DNA of 64,000 nt from Bacteriovoracaceae bacterium (GTDB lineage Bacteria > Bdellovibrionota > Bacteriovoracia > Bacteriovoracales > Bacteriovoracaceae), in assembly GCA_016786485.1 (NCBI GenBank), contig JAEUWD010000057.1, forward strand, positions 1 to 64,000, in the 5' to 3' direction. Each line of letters starts with the position of its first letter. Position 1 is the stretch's first letter. Below, one piece after another: positions 17,984-26,185 of this stretch. The translations under genes were made by a program, and so were the position numbers. The notes beneath the pieces were generated by a model. That model saw nothing but the letters and a program-made list of their open reading frames with translations. It ran no database searches and was not told the origin of the DNA.

Positions 17984-18967
17984 ATGGATTATAAATCAGC
18001 AGGCGTCGATATTGATAAAGGTGATGAGTTTGTTTCACGAATTAAAAAATTTGTGAAAAGAACTTATAATGCTCAAGTTGTTTCTGGTGTCGGTGGTTTC
18101 GCCGCTTTGTACGATATTGGTAATGACAAATACTTAGCGAGTGGAACTGATGGAGTCGGGACCAAACTCAAACTTGCGCAAGAATTAAATAAGCACGATA
18201 CCATCGGACAAGATCTCGTTGGCATGTGCGTGAATGATATTTTGTGTTGTGGCGCTCGACCGCTTTTTTTCTTGGATTACTTGGCGACAGGAAAATTAAC
18301 ACTCGAAGTTCACGAAAAAATTGTCGAGTCGATTGCGAATGCTTGTTTTGAATCTCAGTGTGTTCTCATCGGTGGAGAAACAGCAGAAATGCCAGGTTTT
18401 TATAAAGATGAAGAATACGACCTGGCCGGGTTTGCAGTCGGTGAGGTTTATAAGAGTGAACTTATAACTGGTGAAAAACTAAAGGCCGGCGATGCGATCA
18501 TTGGCATTGCTTCTTCGGGTTTTCACTCAAACGGTTATTCGCTCGTTCGAAAAATGATTCAACCTCATGAAAAAGAATTAAAACTTCAGTGTCTTGAACC
18601 AACTCGCTTGTATGTGAAACTGATTTTAGATCTGATCAAAAAACATCCAGCTCACGTGAAGGGCCTTGCTCACATCACAGGTAGCGGCTATTTAAATATT
18701 CCACGTATCAATGAAGATTTTGGATACGATATCACTGCTCCACTCACAGCAGAACAGTTACCGCCAGCGATGAAAATTATTTGCGAAAGAACAGAACTTG
18801 ATCAAGCTGAGCTTCACCGTACTTTTAATATGGGAATTGGCTTCGTGGTGGTTACGGACAGGCCAAAAGAAATCATGAAAAGTATTTCGAGTGTGTATCA
18901 ATGTTGGCAGATTGGCGAAATCTCAAATAAATTCAAAGGTATAAAGCTCAAAGGTCAAATACTATAA
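17984..18967 (+). CDS. purM: Phosphoribosylformylglycinamidine cyclo-ligase
   Basis: Closes the imidazole ring to AIR. I start it at the ATG at 17984, preceded by the ribosome binding site GAGGAA; an in-frame start at 17912 lies inside purH and would add a non-homologous leader. This gives 327 residues beginning MDYKSAGVDIDKGDEF, the usual PurM start. Motifs are 'SGVGGFAAL', 'SGTDGVGTKLKLA', 'VGMCVNDILCCGARPLFFLDY' and 'GGETAEMPG'. It is the last gene of the plus-strand pur operon. Confidence 0.96.
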   Translation: MDYKSAGVDIDKGDEFVSRIKKFVKRTYNAQVVSGVGGFAALYDIGNDKYLASGTDGVGTKLKLAQELNKHDTIGQDLVGMCVNDILCCGARPLFFLDYLATGKLTLEVHEKIVESIANACFESQCVLIGGETAEMPGFYKDEEYDLAGFAVGEVYKSELITGEKLKAGDAIIGIASSGFHSNGYSLVRKMIQPHEKELKLQCLEPTRLYVKLILDLIKKHPAHVKGLAHITGSGYLNIPRINEDFGYDITAPLTAEQLPPAMKIICERTELDQAELHRTFNMGIGFVVVTDRPKEIMKSISSVYQCWQIGEISNKFKGIKLKGQIL

Positions 18968-19064
18968 CATTCTGATTTTATTTGAGTTGTTTGCTTTTTA
19001 AAGCATCGATCTATAAAATGAGCTAAGATATAACAAAGCATGACCGTGCGCATTAGGAGTTTTT

Positions 19065-20792
19065 ATGCCAAAGTACAAAGCTGACCACCGGGACATATTC
19101 TTTAACCTTTTTGAAATGTTAAAAGTTCAGGATTTTAAAGATTATGGTTTGAACGAATCAGATCTTAAGTCGATGTTACTTGAGTATGACAAGTTCGTGG
19201 AAAATGAAATTTTTCCAACGCGTGAACCTTCAGATGCGCAAGGGGTAAAATTAGTTAACGGTAAAGTGATTGTGCCAGAGTGTCTTCACCGCGCGAATAA
19301 AGCTTTCTATGAAAATGGTTGGTTTGCTCTTGGTTTACCAGCTGAGTGGGAAGGCGCAGAGGTTCCAGAGGCTTTTTTCAATGCCTGTATTTCGCTTATG
19401 ACTGGTGCGAACGTAGGTTACTCAATGTACCCAGGCTTAACTCGTGCGGCGTTGAGTGTTCTTCTGCTTAAAGCTAATGACGAACAGAAAAAAATTCTTA
19501 TCCCGGCCATCATGAGTGGTAAATGGGGTGGAACAATGTGTTTAACGGAACCAGGTGCGGGTAGTGATGTTGGTGCTGCGAGAACACAAGCTAAGAAATT
19601 ACCGAATGGAAAATATAAAATTACCGGAACGAAAATTTTTATTTCTTCAGGTGAAAGCGATCTGTACGAAAATAATATTCACTTAGTTCTCGCCAAAACT
19701 CCAGGTGCAGCAGAAGGAACAAAAGGTCTATCACTCTTTATCGTTCCACGTTTTAAATACAATGCTGATGGAAGCATGGCCGGCTCAAACGATGTTATCT
19801 GTAAAAAAATCGAACACAAGATGGGGATTCACGCATCAGCGACCTGCGAACTCATGTTTGGTGAAGCTGGAAACTGTGAAGGTGAATTATTAGGTGAAGA
19901 ATTTGAAGGGATGACTAATATGTTCATCATGATGAACGAAGCACGTTTACTGTGTGCGGTTCAAGGTGAATCACAAGCCAATTTAGTTTATGGCATGAGC
20001 GAAAAATACGCTCGTGAACGAGTTCAATTTGGAACTGAAATTGTGAATATTCCAGACGTGAAAAGAATGTTACTCAAAATGCGTGCGGCTGCGCGTGGAA
20101 TGCGTTCACTTTGTGCTTATACCGCCAATTTATTTGATCTCAAAAAAGCTGATCACTCGATTGAAAAAGAAATCGGTTTCTTTACTCCGCTTTGTAAATC
20201 ATATTGTACGGAACTGGCTTTCCAAGTCAGCGTAGATGCGGTTCAAGTTCACGGTGGCTACGGTTACTGCACAGAGTACGGTATTGAGCAATTTGTACGC
20301 GATATTAAAATCGCCACCATTTACGAAGGAACTAACGGGATTCAGGCCTTCGACTTTTTAACGAGAAAAGTTTTAAAAGATAATGGTGAATTGTTAAAAA
20401 ATATTCTAGGTAAAATCGCAGGTTCGGTAAAAGCTGCACCAGCTGAGTTTAAACAAGAACAACAAATGATGCTTCAAGTACTCAATGATTCAGAAAAAAT
20501 TCTGAATAAACTCGCGGGTTATGCGGCCAAAAAAGAAATGAATAAATTACTTCAGCATGCGACAGAATTTTTAAATTACTTCGCGTCACTTGCTATGGCC
20601 TGGAGACTTTTAGAGTCGGCAAAATTATCGCAAAGCATGCTTGATAAAAACCCGACTAATGAAGACAAGACTTTTTATCAATCCAAAGTCGTTGATTTTA
20701 AAGTCTATTGTGCACACTACCTGGTGCATAACTTAGCACTTTCAAAATCGATGACTGATTTTGAGCTGGATTTAACCACGCTAGCGCTCTAA
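19065..20792 (+). CDS. Acyl-CoA dehydrogenase (DmdC-like, long form)
   Basis: A flavoenzyme introducing a 2,3 double bond into an acyl-CoA, probably in fatty acid breakdown. At 575 residues it is the long type with an extra N-terminal segment and a C-terminal extension, as in DmdC-like members. 'CLTEPGAGSDVG' is the FAD-contacting signature, and 'VHGGYGYCTEYG' and 'IYEGTNGIQ' (the Glu being the likely catalytic base) are near 390-430. It stands alone after a 97-base gap; the ribosome binding site is TAGGAG. A candidate -10 TATAAA is near 19012, with a small inverted repeat GCTTTTTAAAGC just upstream. The substrate is not determined. Confidence 0.9.
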   Translation: MPKYKADHRDIFFNLFEMLKVQDFKDYGLNESDLKSMLLEYDKFVENEIFPTREPSDAQGVKLVNGKVIVPECLHRANKAFYENGWFALGLPAEWEGAEVPEAFFNACISLMTGANVGYSMYPGLTRAALSVLLLKANDEQKKILIPAIMSGKWGGTMCLTEPGAGSDVGAARTQAKKLPNGKYKITGTKIFISSGESDLYENNIHLVLAKTPGAAEGTKGLSLFIVPRFKYNADGSMAGSNDVICKKIEHKMGIHASATCELMFGEAGNCEGELLGEEFEGMTNMFIMMNEARLLCAVQGESQANLVYGMSEKYARERVQFGTEIVNIPDVKRMLLKMRAAARGMRSLCAYTANLFDLKKADHSIEKEIGFFTPLCKSYCTELAFQVSVDAVQVHGGYGYCTEYGIEQFVRDIKIATIYEGTNGIQAFDFLTRKVLKDNGELLKNILGKIAGSVKAAPAEFKQEQQMMLQVLNDSEKILNKLAGYAAKKEMNKLLQHATEFLNYFASLAMAWRLLESAKLSQSMLDKNPTNEDKTFYQSKVVDFKVYCAHYLVHNLALSKSMTDFELDLTTLAL

Positions 20793-20843
20793 GAAAAGTC
20801 ATGCTATTCTGAAATTGATTTTTATTTAAAAGTAAGGTTTATC

Positions 20844-21662
20844 GTGAAAGACAAGATTTTCGAGCTCTCCCAAGAGTTCTCTGCGGAGACTCATGGTAGT
20901 TCCCATTATGACAAAGAACCGATCTTTGTTATGGGTAAAAACACGAATGAGTACGTGCCTTTCAGTTATATTCAGAAAAAAATTCCAGAAATTAAAACGA
21001 TTCGTGACCTGCTAATGAACGGCTTCGTTTATAGTTCTTTTGATTTTTTAGATACCGACCATTTTAAAAATTGGTATTTAAATCAATTCAGTAAAAAGTT
21101 ATTAGTTAAATCTTACAAGAGCATCGATATTTTTCATTTCCCAGATCAGAAAACGATTTTTGATGCAGTGGAAGTAGTGAATAAGCAGTTTGATGTTCTT
21201 CATAAAACTTTCGTTCTCATGAATAACAAAAATCTGCCAGTGCAATTAGGCGAGTGGTATATCAAATTAATTTTTGGTTTGAAGCAAGTCAAAACCAGTT
21301 CACAGCGTGGCTTTGATTTTTTTGATGAAAACGAAAAGAAAATTGAAGTTAAGGTTCAATGGGGCGATAAATCATCACCAAAAGGTGTTCGCATTAAGAA
21401 GTCCCTCATCGAACTAAGTGATCGCACGATTGTGGTTTATGTCGCCAAGAGTTTTATGATTCGAGATATTTTATATTTAGATTCAGATTTCGTTCTTCGA
21501 AAATTCTCGAGTAAAGGCCATGCGGTTTATTTAAAAGATACCGATGTTTCAGGTTACTTCTTCAGTAAATCAGATAAACACTTTGATAAAGTCATTAATA
21601 AAAATTCTTTGATGCGATTTGCATCTCCGGGATTTGCGATGAAATTATCGGGTAAGTTCTAG
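20844..21662 (+). CDS. Unknown protein with nuclease-like motif, 272 aa
   Basis: Not recognised. The start is GTG at 20844, with TAAGG as ribosome binding site eight bases before. It has no signal peptide or membrane segment. Around residues 142-175, 'GEWYIKLIFGL' followed by 'GFDFFDENEKKIEVKVQ' has the Glu, then Asp, then E-x-K order typical of PD-(D/E)XK nucleases such as restriction-like domains. The rest is basic and helical. It is convergent with and overlaps by four bases the methyltransferase gene. A DNA- or RNA-cutting role is possible but untested. Confidence 0.6.
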   Translation: MKDKIFELSQEFSAETHGSSHYDKEPIFVMGKNTNEYVPFSYIQKKIPEIKTIRDLLMNGFVYSSFDFLDTDHFKNWYLNQFSKKLLVKSYKSIDIFHFPDQKTIFDAVEVVNKQFDVLHKTFVLMNNKNLPVQLGEWYIKLIFGLKQVKTSSQRGFDFFDENEKKIEVKVQWGDKSSPKGVRIKKSLIELSDRTIVVYVAKSFMIRDILYLDSDFVLRKFSSKGHAVYLKDTDVSGYFFSKSDKHFDKVINKNSLMRFASPGFAMKLSGKF

Positions 21663-22879
21663 AACAGCTTATATTCCAACAAACGACATTCAATACTACC
21701 GTTAAAAAGAATAATTCTTTTACTGGTTCGTAATGAAATCTTTTTAGCTAGCTCAGGATTTCCAGTGAAGACATAAGCCCGATCACCTTTAAATTCATGT
21801 TTAAGGTTTTCACCGTAATTATGATAAACCTGCTCTAGTCCATCTTCTTCACCCATCCGTTTAGCGTAAGGAGGGTTACAGAAAAGGACATGTGGCGCTT
21901 GGAAAGGTTTAAGCTCTGTTGCATCTTCTTTCTTCACTTTAATCACACTATCAAGCCCTGAAGAAAAAATATTATCAGAGCACTCTCTTAGGCTTTTTAC
22001 AGAATCATCAAAACCGTAAACAATTCGTTTAGGATTCAGTGTAAATTTTGAAGCTTCCGCTTTCATTTTATTAAGGACTTCAATATTCTCTTTTTCCATC
22101 ATGAACGGAATGAATTGTTCAATGGCAAAAGTATATTCAGGGTAATTTTTGATTTTAAAATACGAAGGAGAAATCCCATGGGCCATCATGGCGGCTTCTA
22201 TCAGAACGGTACCAGAACCACACATGGTATCGACAAATGTTTCTTTATCGAAATCGATCTCCATCATTTGTACGAGGCCTGCCGCTAAATTTTCTCTTAG
22301 TGGAGCTTCGAAACCACCACGACGATAGCTACGATTACTTAATGGCTCACCACCAAGGTCCACCAAAATATGGGCACGTAAAAGTCTATCTTGCGTATCC
22401 GGTGAAATGTGAAGCAATAAACTGATTTGCGCATGTTTAACATCAACATCAGGGCGCTTACCATATTTAGAATTAAAAAAATCAACCATGCCGTCTTTAA
22501 AAATCTGGCTACAAATGAGTGAATTCTTAATCGGAACACCACGGTCTTTGGTACCAGAAAAAATAGTTTTAATTTTAAAGGTCTGGTTCATTCTCATCAA
22601 ATGATCCCAGTCGATATTGTTTGAAACCTTATACAGATCTTTTTCGTGGCGAATAGTTGCCGTGTAAAGGGATTGGAAAAGTCGACTAGCAATTCGCGAA
22701 TGGAGCAGAACTTCCAGATACTTATATTCTTTATCCACGAAACTAATTCCGCCACGTTCAGTGACATAATCTTCTATACCAAAGCTCTTGAGCTCTTTTT
22801 CTAAGAGTTGCTCAAGACCAACCGGACATGAAGCAAAATATTGATTTTTAGTTCGTTCTACGAATTTATTTAAGCTCAT
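21659..22879 (-). CDS. THUMP-domain class I rRNA methyltransferase (RlmL/YpsC-like)
   Basis: Probably an N2-guanine methyltransferase of 23S rRNA. It has 406 residues. The N-terminus carries a THUMP RNA-binding domain (about 45-160); the SAM-binding motif 'DTMCGSGTVLIEAAMMA' is near 210-226 and the catalytic 'NPPYAKRMGEE' near 330-340. 'RSYRRGGFEAPLRENLAAGL' is the usual linker. It lacks the second methyltransferase domain of E. coli RlmKL. The start overlaps the end of the kinase gene upstream by 14 bases, so the two are coupled. Confidence 0.9.
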   Translation of the reverse strand: MSLNKFVERTKNQYFASCPVGLEQLLEKELKSFGIEDYVTERGGISFVDKEYKYLEVLLHSRIASRLFQSLYTATIRHEKDLYKVSNNIDWDHLMRMNQTFKIKTIFSGTKDRGVPIKNSLICSQIFKDGMVDFFNSKYGKRPDVDVKHAQISLLLHISPDTQDRLLRAHILVDLGGEPLSNRSYRRGGFEAPLRENLAAGLVQMMEIDFDKETFVDTMCGSGTVLIEAAMMAHGISPSYFKIKNYPEYTFAIEQFIPFMMEKENIEVLNKMKAEASKFTLNPKRIVYGFDDSVKSLRECSDNIFSSGLDSVIKVKKEDATELKPFQAPHVLFCNPPYAKRMGEEDGLEQVYHNYGENLKHEFKGDRAYVFTGNPELAKKISLRTSKRIILFNGSIECRLLEYKLF

Positions 22880-23807
22880 AATAATTTATCGCCCTTTCAA
22901 GGAGTTCTTTATAGTTTTCTTTTTTTGTTGGGTCTATGTTTTTCTCAACAAAACGTCTTATTCTCCATCGGGCGATCGAAAAAAGACCGATTATAATATA
23001 AAAATCTAAGACCTCGGCTTCGGAATCAGTCAGCGGACGCTCAGACTGGTAGCCTTTCATATAGGCTTCAATCAGCGTTTTATCTAATAAGCCATTTTTT
23101 AAACATGAGCCTGAAATCGAAACGCCTAAATCAAAGAGATATTCACCCATGCCGGCTTGTTCAAAATCCAGCACGGCGATTAGTTCGCCATCTCGAAAAA
23201 GGGTATTATCGTAATAAAGATCACCATGGATAAGGCCTTGTGGCAGTTCTAAACTCGCCATTTTCGCGATGGCTTTTTGATCAAAAATCTTTTTAAAGGC
23301 CATATTGAAATAACTGGGACAATCAGCTTGCTCGGTGAACATTTGAATATCTTGAAAATCAAAGCCAACCGAACGGTGAGAGCGAATAAAGCTTGGGGCA
23401 GGTTCTTCGATGGTACAAAGGTGTAGTTGACCCAGGGCCTTTCCGATTTCAAACAGATTAGTTTCTTGAACCTGAGGCACTTCACCTTTGACGAATGGGT
23501 AAAGCACCCCTGTTAGTGATTCCCACTCATAAACGAAAGCACCGTTGAGGGTCTTGTAAGGCGCGAGTGAGAAGGGGTAGCCACGAGTCTGAAGGAAGTG
23601 CAGGATTTTCTGCTCTTCGTTAATCTCAGAGGCCATTTTATCATTGGAAATTTTAAGAATAAGCTCGTCTCCCGACTTGAGGGTGACGCGATAATTGGAG
23701 TTGGAAATCCCCGTTTTCTGGGGTGAAAGCTGTGCCAAATCACGAATGCCATAAAGCCCTAATATGGAATGTGCTGCTTCATGGGAAATATCAGTATAAG
23801 ATGCCAT
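22866..23807 (-). CDS. APH-family phosphotransferase, homoserine-kinase-like
   Basis: A small-molecule kinase of the aminoglycoside phosphotransferase fold, 313 residues. 'TGISNSNYRVTLKSG' begins the N-lobe, 'LIHGDLYYDNTLF' is the catalytic loop (Asp, with Asn downstream) and 'AVLDFEQAGMGEYLFDLG' the metal-binding Asp segment. Overall layout resembles type II homoserine kinase (ThrB2) and also choline kinases. Threonine-pathway genes are not beside it, so the substrate is uncertain. It is transcribed ahead of the rRNA methyltransferase and diverges from ahcY. Confidence 0.8.
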   Translation of the reverse strand: MASYTDISHEAAHSILGLYGIRDLAQLSPQKTGISNSNYRVTLKSGDELILKISNDKMASEINEEQKILHFLQTRGYPFSLAPYKTLNGAFVYEWESLTGVLYPFVKGEVPQVQETNLFEIGKALGQLHLCTIEEPAPSFIRSHRSVGFDFQDIQMFTEQADCPSYFNMAFKKIFDQKAIAKMASLELPQGLIHGDLYYDNTLFRDGELIAVLDFEQAGMGEYLFDLGVSISGSCLKNGLLDKTLIEAYMKGYQSERPLTDSEAEVLDFYIIIGLFSIARWRIRRFVEKNIDPTKKENYKELLERAINYYELK

Positions 23808-23825
23808 GTATTTCTCTTCAAACTA

Positions 23826-23854
23826 TTGTAACCGTTGCTGAACAGTGTTATCTT
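23826..23854 (+). promoter_or_regulatory. Candidate sigma-70 promoter of ahcY
   Basis: TTGTAA at 23826-23831 and TATCTT at 23849-23854 are separated by 17 bases, giving a transcript start about 55 bases before the ahcY ATG. It lies in the 110-base gap between the divergent kinase gene and ahcY. The match is partial; no SAH riboswitch is visible here. Confidence 0.3.
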
Positions 23855-23917
23855 GATTCCTATATTTACCACCTTAGCATAAAAAATCATGGTTAAAAAT
23901 CTATGAGGAGAAATAAT

Positions 23918-25252
23918 ATGAAAGCGGACTTTAAAAGTGGCGAAGTGACAACAAGTAAAACGAAATTCAAAGTAAAGGACCTAACATTAGCGGATTGGGG
24001 ACGTAAAGAAATCCAATTAGCTGAAGCAGAAATGCCAGGTTTAATGTCACTTCGTAAAAAATATCGCAAAACTCAACCGTTAAAAGGTGCGAGAATTGCT
24101 GGTTGTCTTCACATGACAATCCAAACGGCAGTTTTGATTGAAACACTGATTGAATTAGGTGCGGAAGTTTCTTGGTCATCATGTAATATTTTTTCAACTC
24201 AAGATCATGCAGCAGCGGCAATCGCAGCAGCAGGTATTCCAGTTTATGCTTGGAAAGGGATGAATGAAAAAGAATTTGACTGGTGTATTGAGCAAACACT
24301 TCATGCATTCAAAGGTGGGAAGCCACTTAATATGATTCTTGATGATGGTGGCGACTTAACGAATATGGTTCTTGATCGTTACCCACAATTAGTAAAAGGC
24401 ATCAAAGGGATTTCAGAAGAAACAACCACTGGTGTTTTAAGACTTTATGATCGCGTAAAAAATGGGACATTACCAATTCCAGCGATCAATATTAACGATT
24501 CAGTAACAAAATCAAAATTTGATAATAAGTACGGCTGTAAAGAGTCTTGTGTGGATGCTATCCGCCGAGCGACTGATATTATGATGGCCGGAAAAGTAGC
24601 AGTGGTAGCAGGATACGGTGACGTAGGTAAAGGTTCAGCAGCTTCTTTAAAGGGTTCAGGTGCTCGAGTTATTATTACTGAAATCGATCCTATTTGTGCG
24701 CTTCAAGCCGCGATGGATGGATTTGAAGTAAAGCCAATGGATGAAGCCGTTTTAGAAGCGGATATCATCGTAACAGCAACTGGTAACTGTAATATCGTAG
24801 TTGAAAAGCACTTCTTAAATATGAAAGATAAGGCCATCGTTTGTAATATTGGTCACTTCGATAACGAAATCGATGTTGCTTGGTTATCAGCGAATGCTAA
24901 GAAAGTAGAAATTAAGCCACAAGTCGATAAATTCACACTGAAGAAAACTCGTAAAGACGTTATTCTTTTAGCGGAAGGTCGCTTAGTGAATTTAGGTTGT
25001 GCAACAGGACACCCATCATTTGTTATGAGTAGTTCATTTACCAACCAAACGATTGCACAAATGGAATTATGGGCAAATTCAGGTTCGTACGAAAATAAAG
25101 TTTATACTTTGCCAAAACACTTAGATGAAATGGTAGCGCGCCTACACTTAGAAAAAATTGGTGTAAAACTAGAAACGTTAACCAAAGAACAAGCTAAGTA
25201 CATCGGTGTTAAGGTAACTGGACCATACAAAAAAGATGAGTACCGCTATTAA
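23918..25252 (+). CDS. ahcY: S-adenosylhomocysteine hydrolase
   Basis: Splits S-adenosylhomocysteine to homocysteine and adenosine with bound NAD. I start at the ATG at 23918 because GAGGAG lies at the right distance before it; an ATG at 23903 would read through that site. This gives 444 residues. '[16 protein letters not shown]' and '[16 protein letters not shown]' bind substrate; '[15 protein letters not shown]' is the NAD Rossmann loop; 'DKFTLKK' and 'GHPSFVMS' are family motifs near the C-terminus, which ends DEYRY. The homocysteine product links to the transsulfuration genes at 44088-46291. It overlaps rpiB by 17 bases. Confidence 0.97.
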   Translation: MKADFKSGEVTTSKTKFKVKDLTLADWGRKEIQLAEAEMPGLMSLRKKYRKTQPLKGARIAGCLHMTIQTAVLIETLIELGAEVSWSSCNIFSTQDHAAAAIAAAGIPVYAWKGMNEKEFDWCIEQTLHAFKGGKPLNMILDDGGDLTNMVLDRYPQLVKGIKGISEETTTGVLRLYDRVKNGTLPIPAININDSVTKSKFDNKYGCKESCVDAIRRATDIMMAGKVAVVAGYGDVGKGSAASLKGSGARVIITEIDPICALQAAMDGFEVKPMDEAVLEADIIVTATGNCNIVVEKHFLNMKDKAIVCNIGHFDNEIDVAWLSANAKKVEIKPQVDKFTLKKTRKDVILLAEGRLVNLGCATGHPSFVMSSSFTNQTIAQMELWANSGSYENKVYTLPKHLDEMVARLHLEKIGVKLETLTKEQAKYIGVKVTGPYKKDEYRY

Positions 25253-25670
25253 GAAAATTTTTATTGCGAGCGATCACGCGGCTTTTAACGAGAAGGAAGA
25301 ATTAAGAAAATTTCTCTCGAAAAATTACGACGTGATCGATCTCGGTACGAAGTCTCTTGAGAGTACTCATTATCCAATCTACGCAAAAGCCTTGGCCGAA
25401 GAAGTTTTAAAGCACTCAGATGCTTACGGAGTTCTACTTTGTGGTTCTGGAATTGGCGCTTCCATTGTCGCCAACCGATACAAAGGTATCAGAGCGGCCC
25501 TTTGTCGTGATGAATATGATGCCGAGATGTCTCGCAAACATAATAATGCCAACGTCATTTGTTTGGGTGGGAGAGTGACTCCTGTGCCTAAAATGAAAAC
25601 GATGGTGGAGCTTTTTCTTAAGAGCGAATTTGAGGGTGGTAGGCACCAGGTTCGCTTGGATATGTTCTAA
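25236..25670 (+). CDS. rpiB: Ribose-5-phosphate isomerase B
   Basis: Interconverts ribose 5-phosphate and ribulose 5-phosphate. It has 144 residues, the normal RpiB length. 'IASDHAAF' at the start binds the phosphate, '[15 protein letters not shown]' carries the catalytic Cys, and '[14 protein letters not shown]' is the other active-site strand. The ATG is inside the end of ahcY (17-base overlap). The pairing makes metabolic sense because ribose phosphate feeds PRPP, but adenosine from AhcY would still need separate steps. Confidence 0.93.
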   Translation: MSTAIKKIFIASDHAAFNEKEELRKFLSKNYDVIDLGTKSLESTHYPIYAKALAEEVLKHSDAYGVLLCGSGIGASIVANRYKGIRAALCRDEYDAEMSRKHNNANVICLGGRVTPVPKMKTMVELFLKSEFEGGRHQVRLDMF

Positions 25671-25728
25671 TTGTTAACTCACTTTACAATACAATATATC
25701 TAACATTACGAATTTACGTCTCTCGTTT

Positions 25729-25744
25729 TGGCATTAAATTTGCT
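25729..25744 (+). promoter_or_regulatory. Candidate sigma-54 (-24/-12) promoter
   Basis: TGGCATTAAATTTGCT matches the sigma-54 consensus at TGGCA and TTGCT, with the GG and GC dinucleotides 12 bases apart as required. The predicted start of transcription, about 12 bases after the GC, is near 25755, and the ribosome binding site (GGAG) and ATG at 25772 follow at once. Two positions (6 and 7) differ from consensus. Confidence 0.45.
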
Positions 25745-25771
25745 TATAAATGCTTAAAATTTGGAGTGTAT

Positions 25772-26182
25772 ATGATTAAGTTTATTTTAATCTTTTTATT
25801 TTCAATGCCTTTATGGGCGCAGGTAAAAGACTCGGTAACGTGTGTTGAGCCAGCACTAAAACAAGTCCATCTATCAGATTGTTCATTAGATATAACCATT
25901 GCGGGACAACTATATAAGCATGGTACCGCAGGCTGGGAGCGAGCGATCGATATTACATATGCTGAAGAATCACAAGGTTTAGCCGATATGAATGAAACGC
26001 TACGTGTTCCAAATGATTCATGCTCACTTTCATTTAAAATTGGTGATGTGACTCACTATATGTGCGATGAAGGTTTATTTGTCATTCGTGATCTCAAATT
26101 AAAAACGATTAGTGGCAAAGAATGGAATGAGATTCTCGCTGACGTTGTTAAATATCGCGAAGAAATGTGTTCACGCTACTAA
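25772..26182 (+). CDS. Hypothetical secreted protein, 136 aa
   Basis: Not recognised. I use the ATG at 25772 (GGAG six bases before); an in-frame GTG at 25766 overlaps the ribosome binding site. Residues 1-17 (ending PLWA before Q) form a Sec signal peptide. The mature protein is small with five Cys (near residues 24, 37, 91, 104 and 134), which suggests disulfides. A sigma-54-type promoter lies directly upstream. It converges with the large secreted protein at 26186, with three bases between. Confidence 0.65.
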   Translation: MIKFILIFLFSMPLWAQVKDSVTCVEPALKQVHLSDCSLDITIAGQLYKHGTAGWERAIDITYAEESQGLADMNETLRVPNDSCSLSFKIGDVTHYMCDEGLFVIRDLKLKTISGKEWNEILADVVKYREEMCSRY

Positions 26183-26185
26183 GAT

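Noticed and set aside
18984-19012. Terminator after purM
   Set aside because: GCTTTTTAAAGC is short and lacks a following T-run; it is as likely part of the next promoter.
20844-22879. Restriction-modification pair made of the nuclease-like gene and the methyltransferase
   Set aside because: The methyltransferase has a THUMP domain and RlmL-type motifs, so it acts on rRNA, and the genes are convergent.
23808-23917. SAH or SAM riboswitch before ahcY
   Set aside because: The gap is only 110 bases, with no conserved core of either family; a plain promoter explains it.
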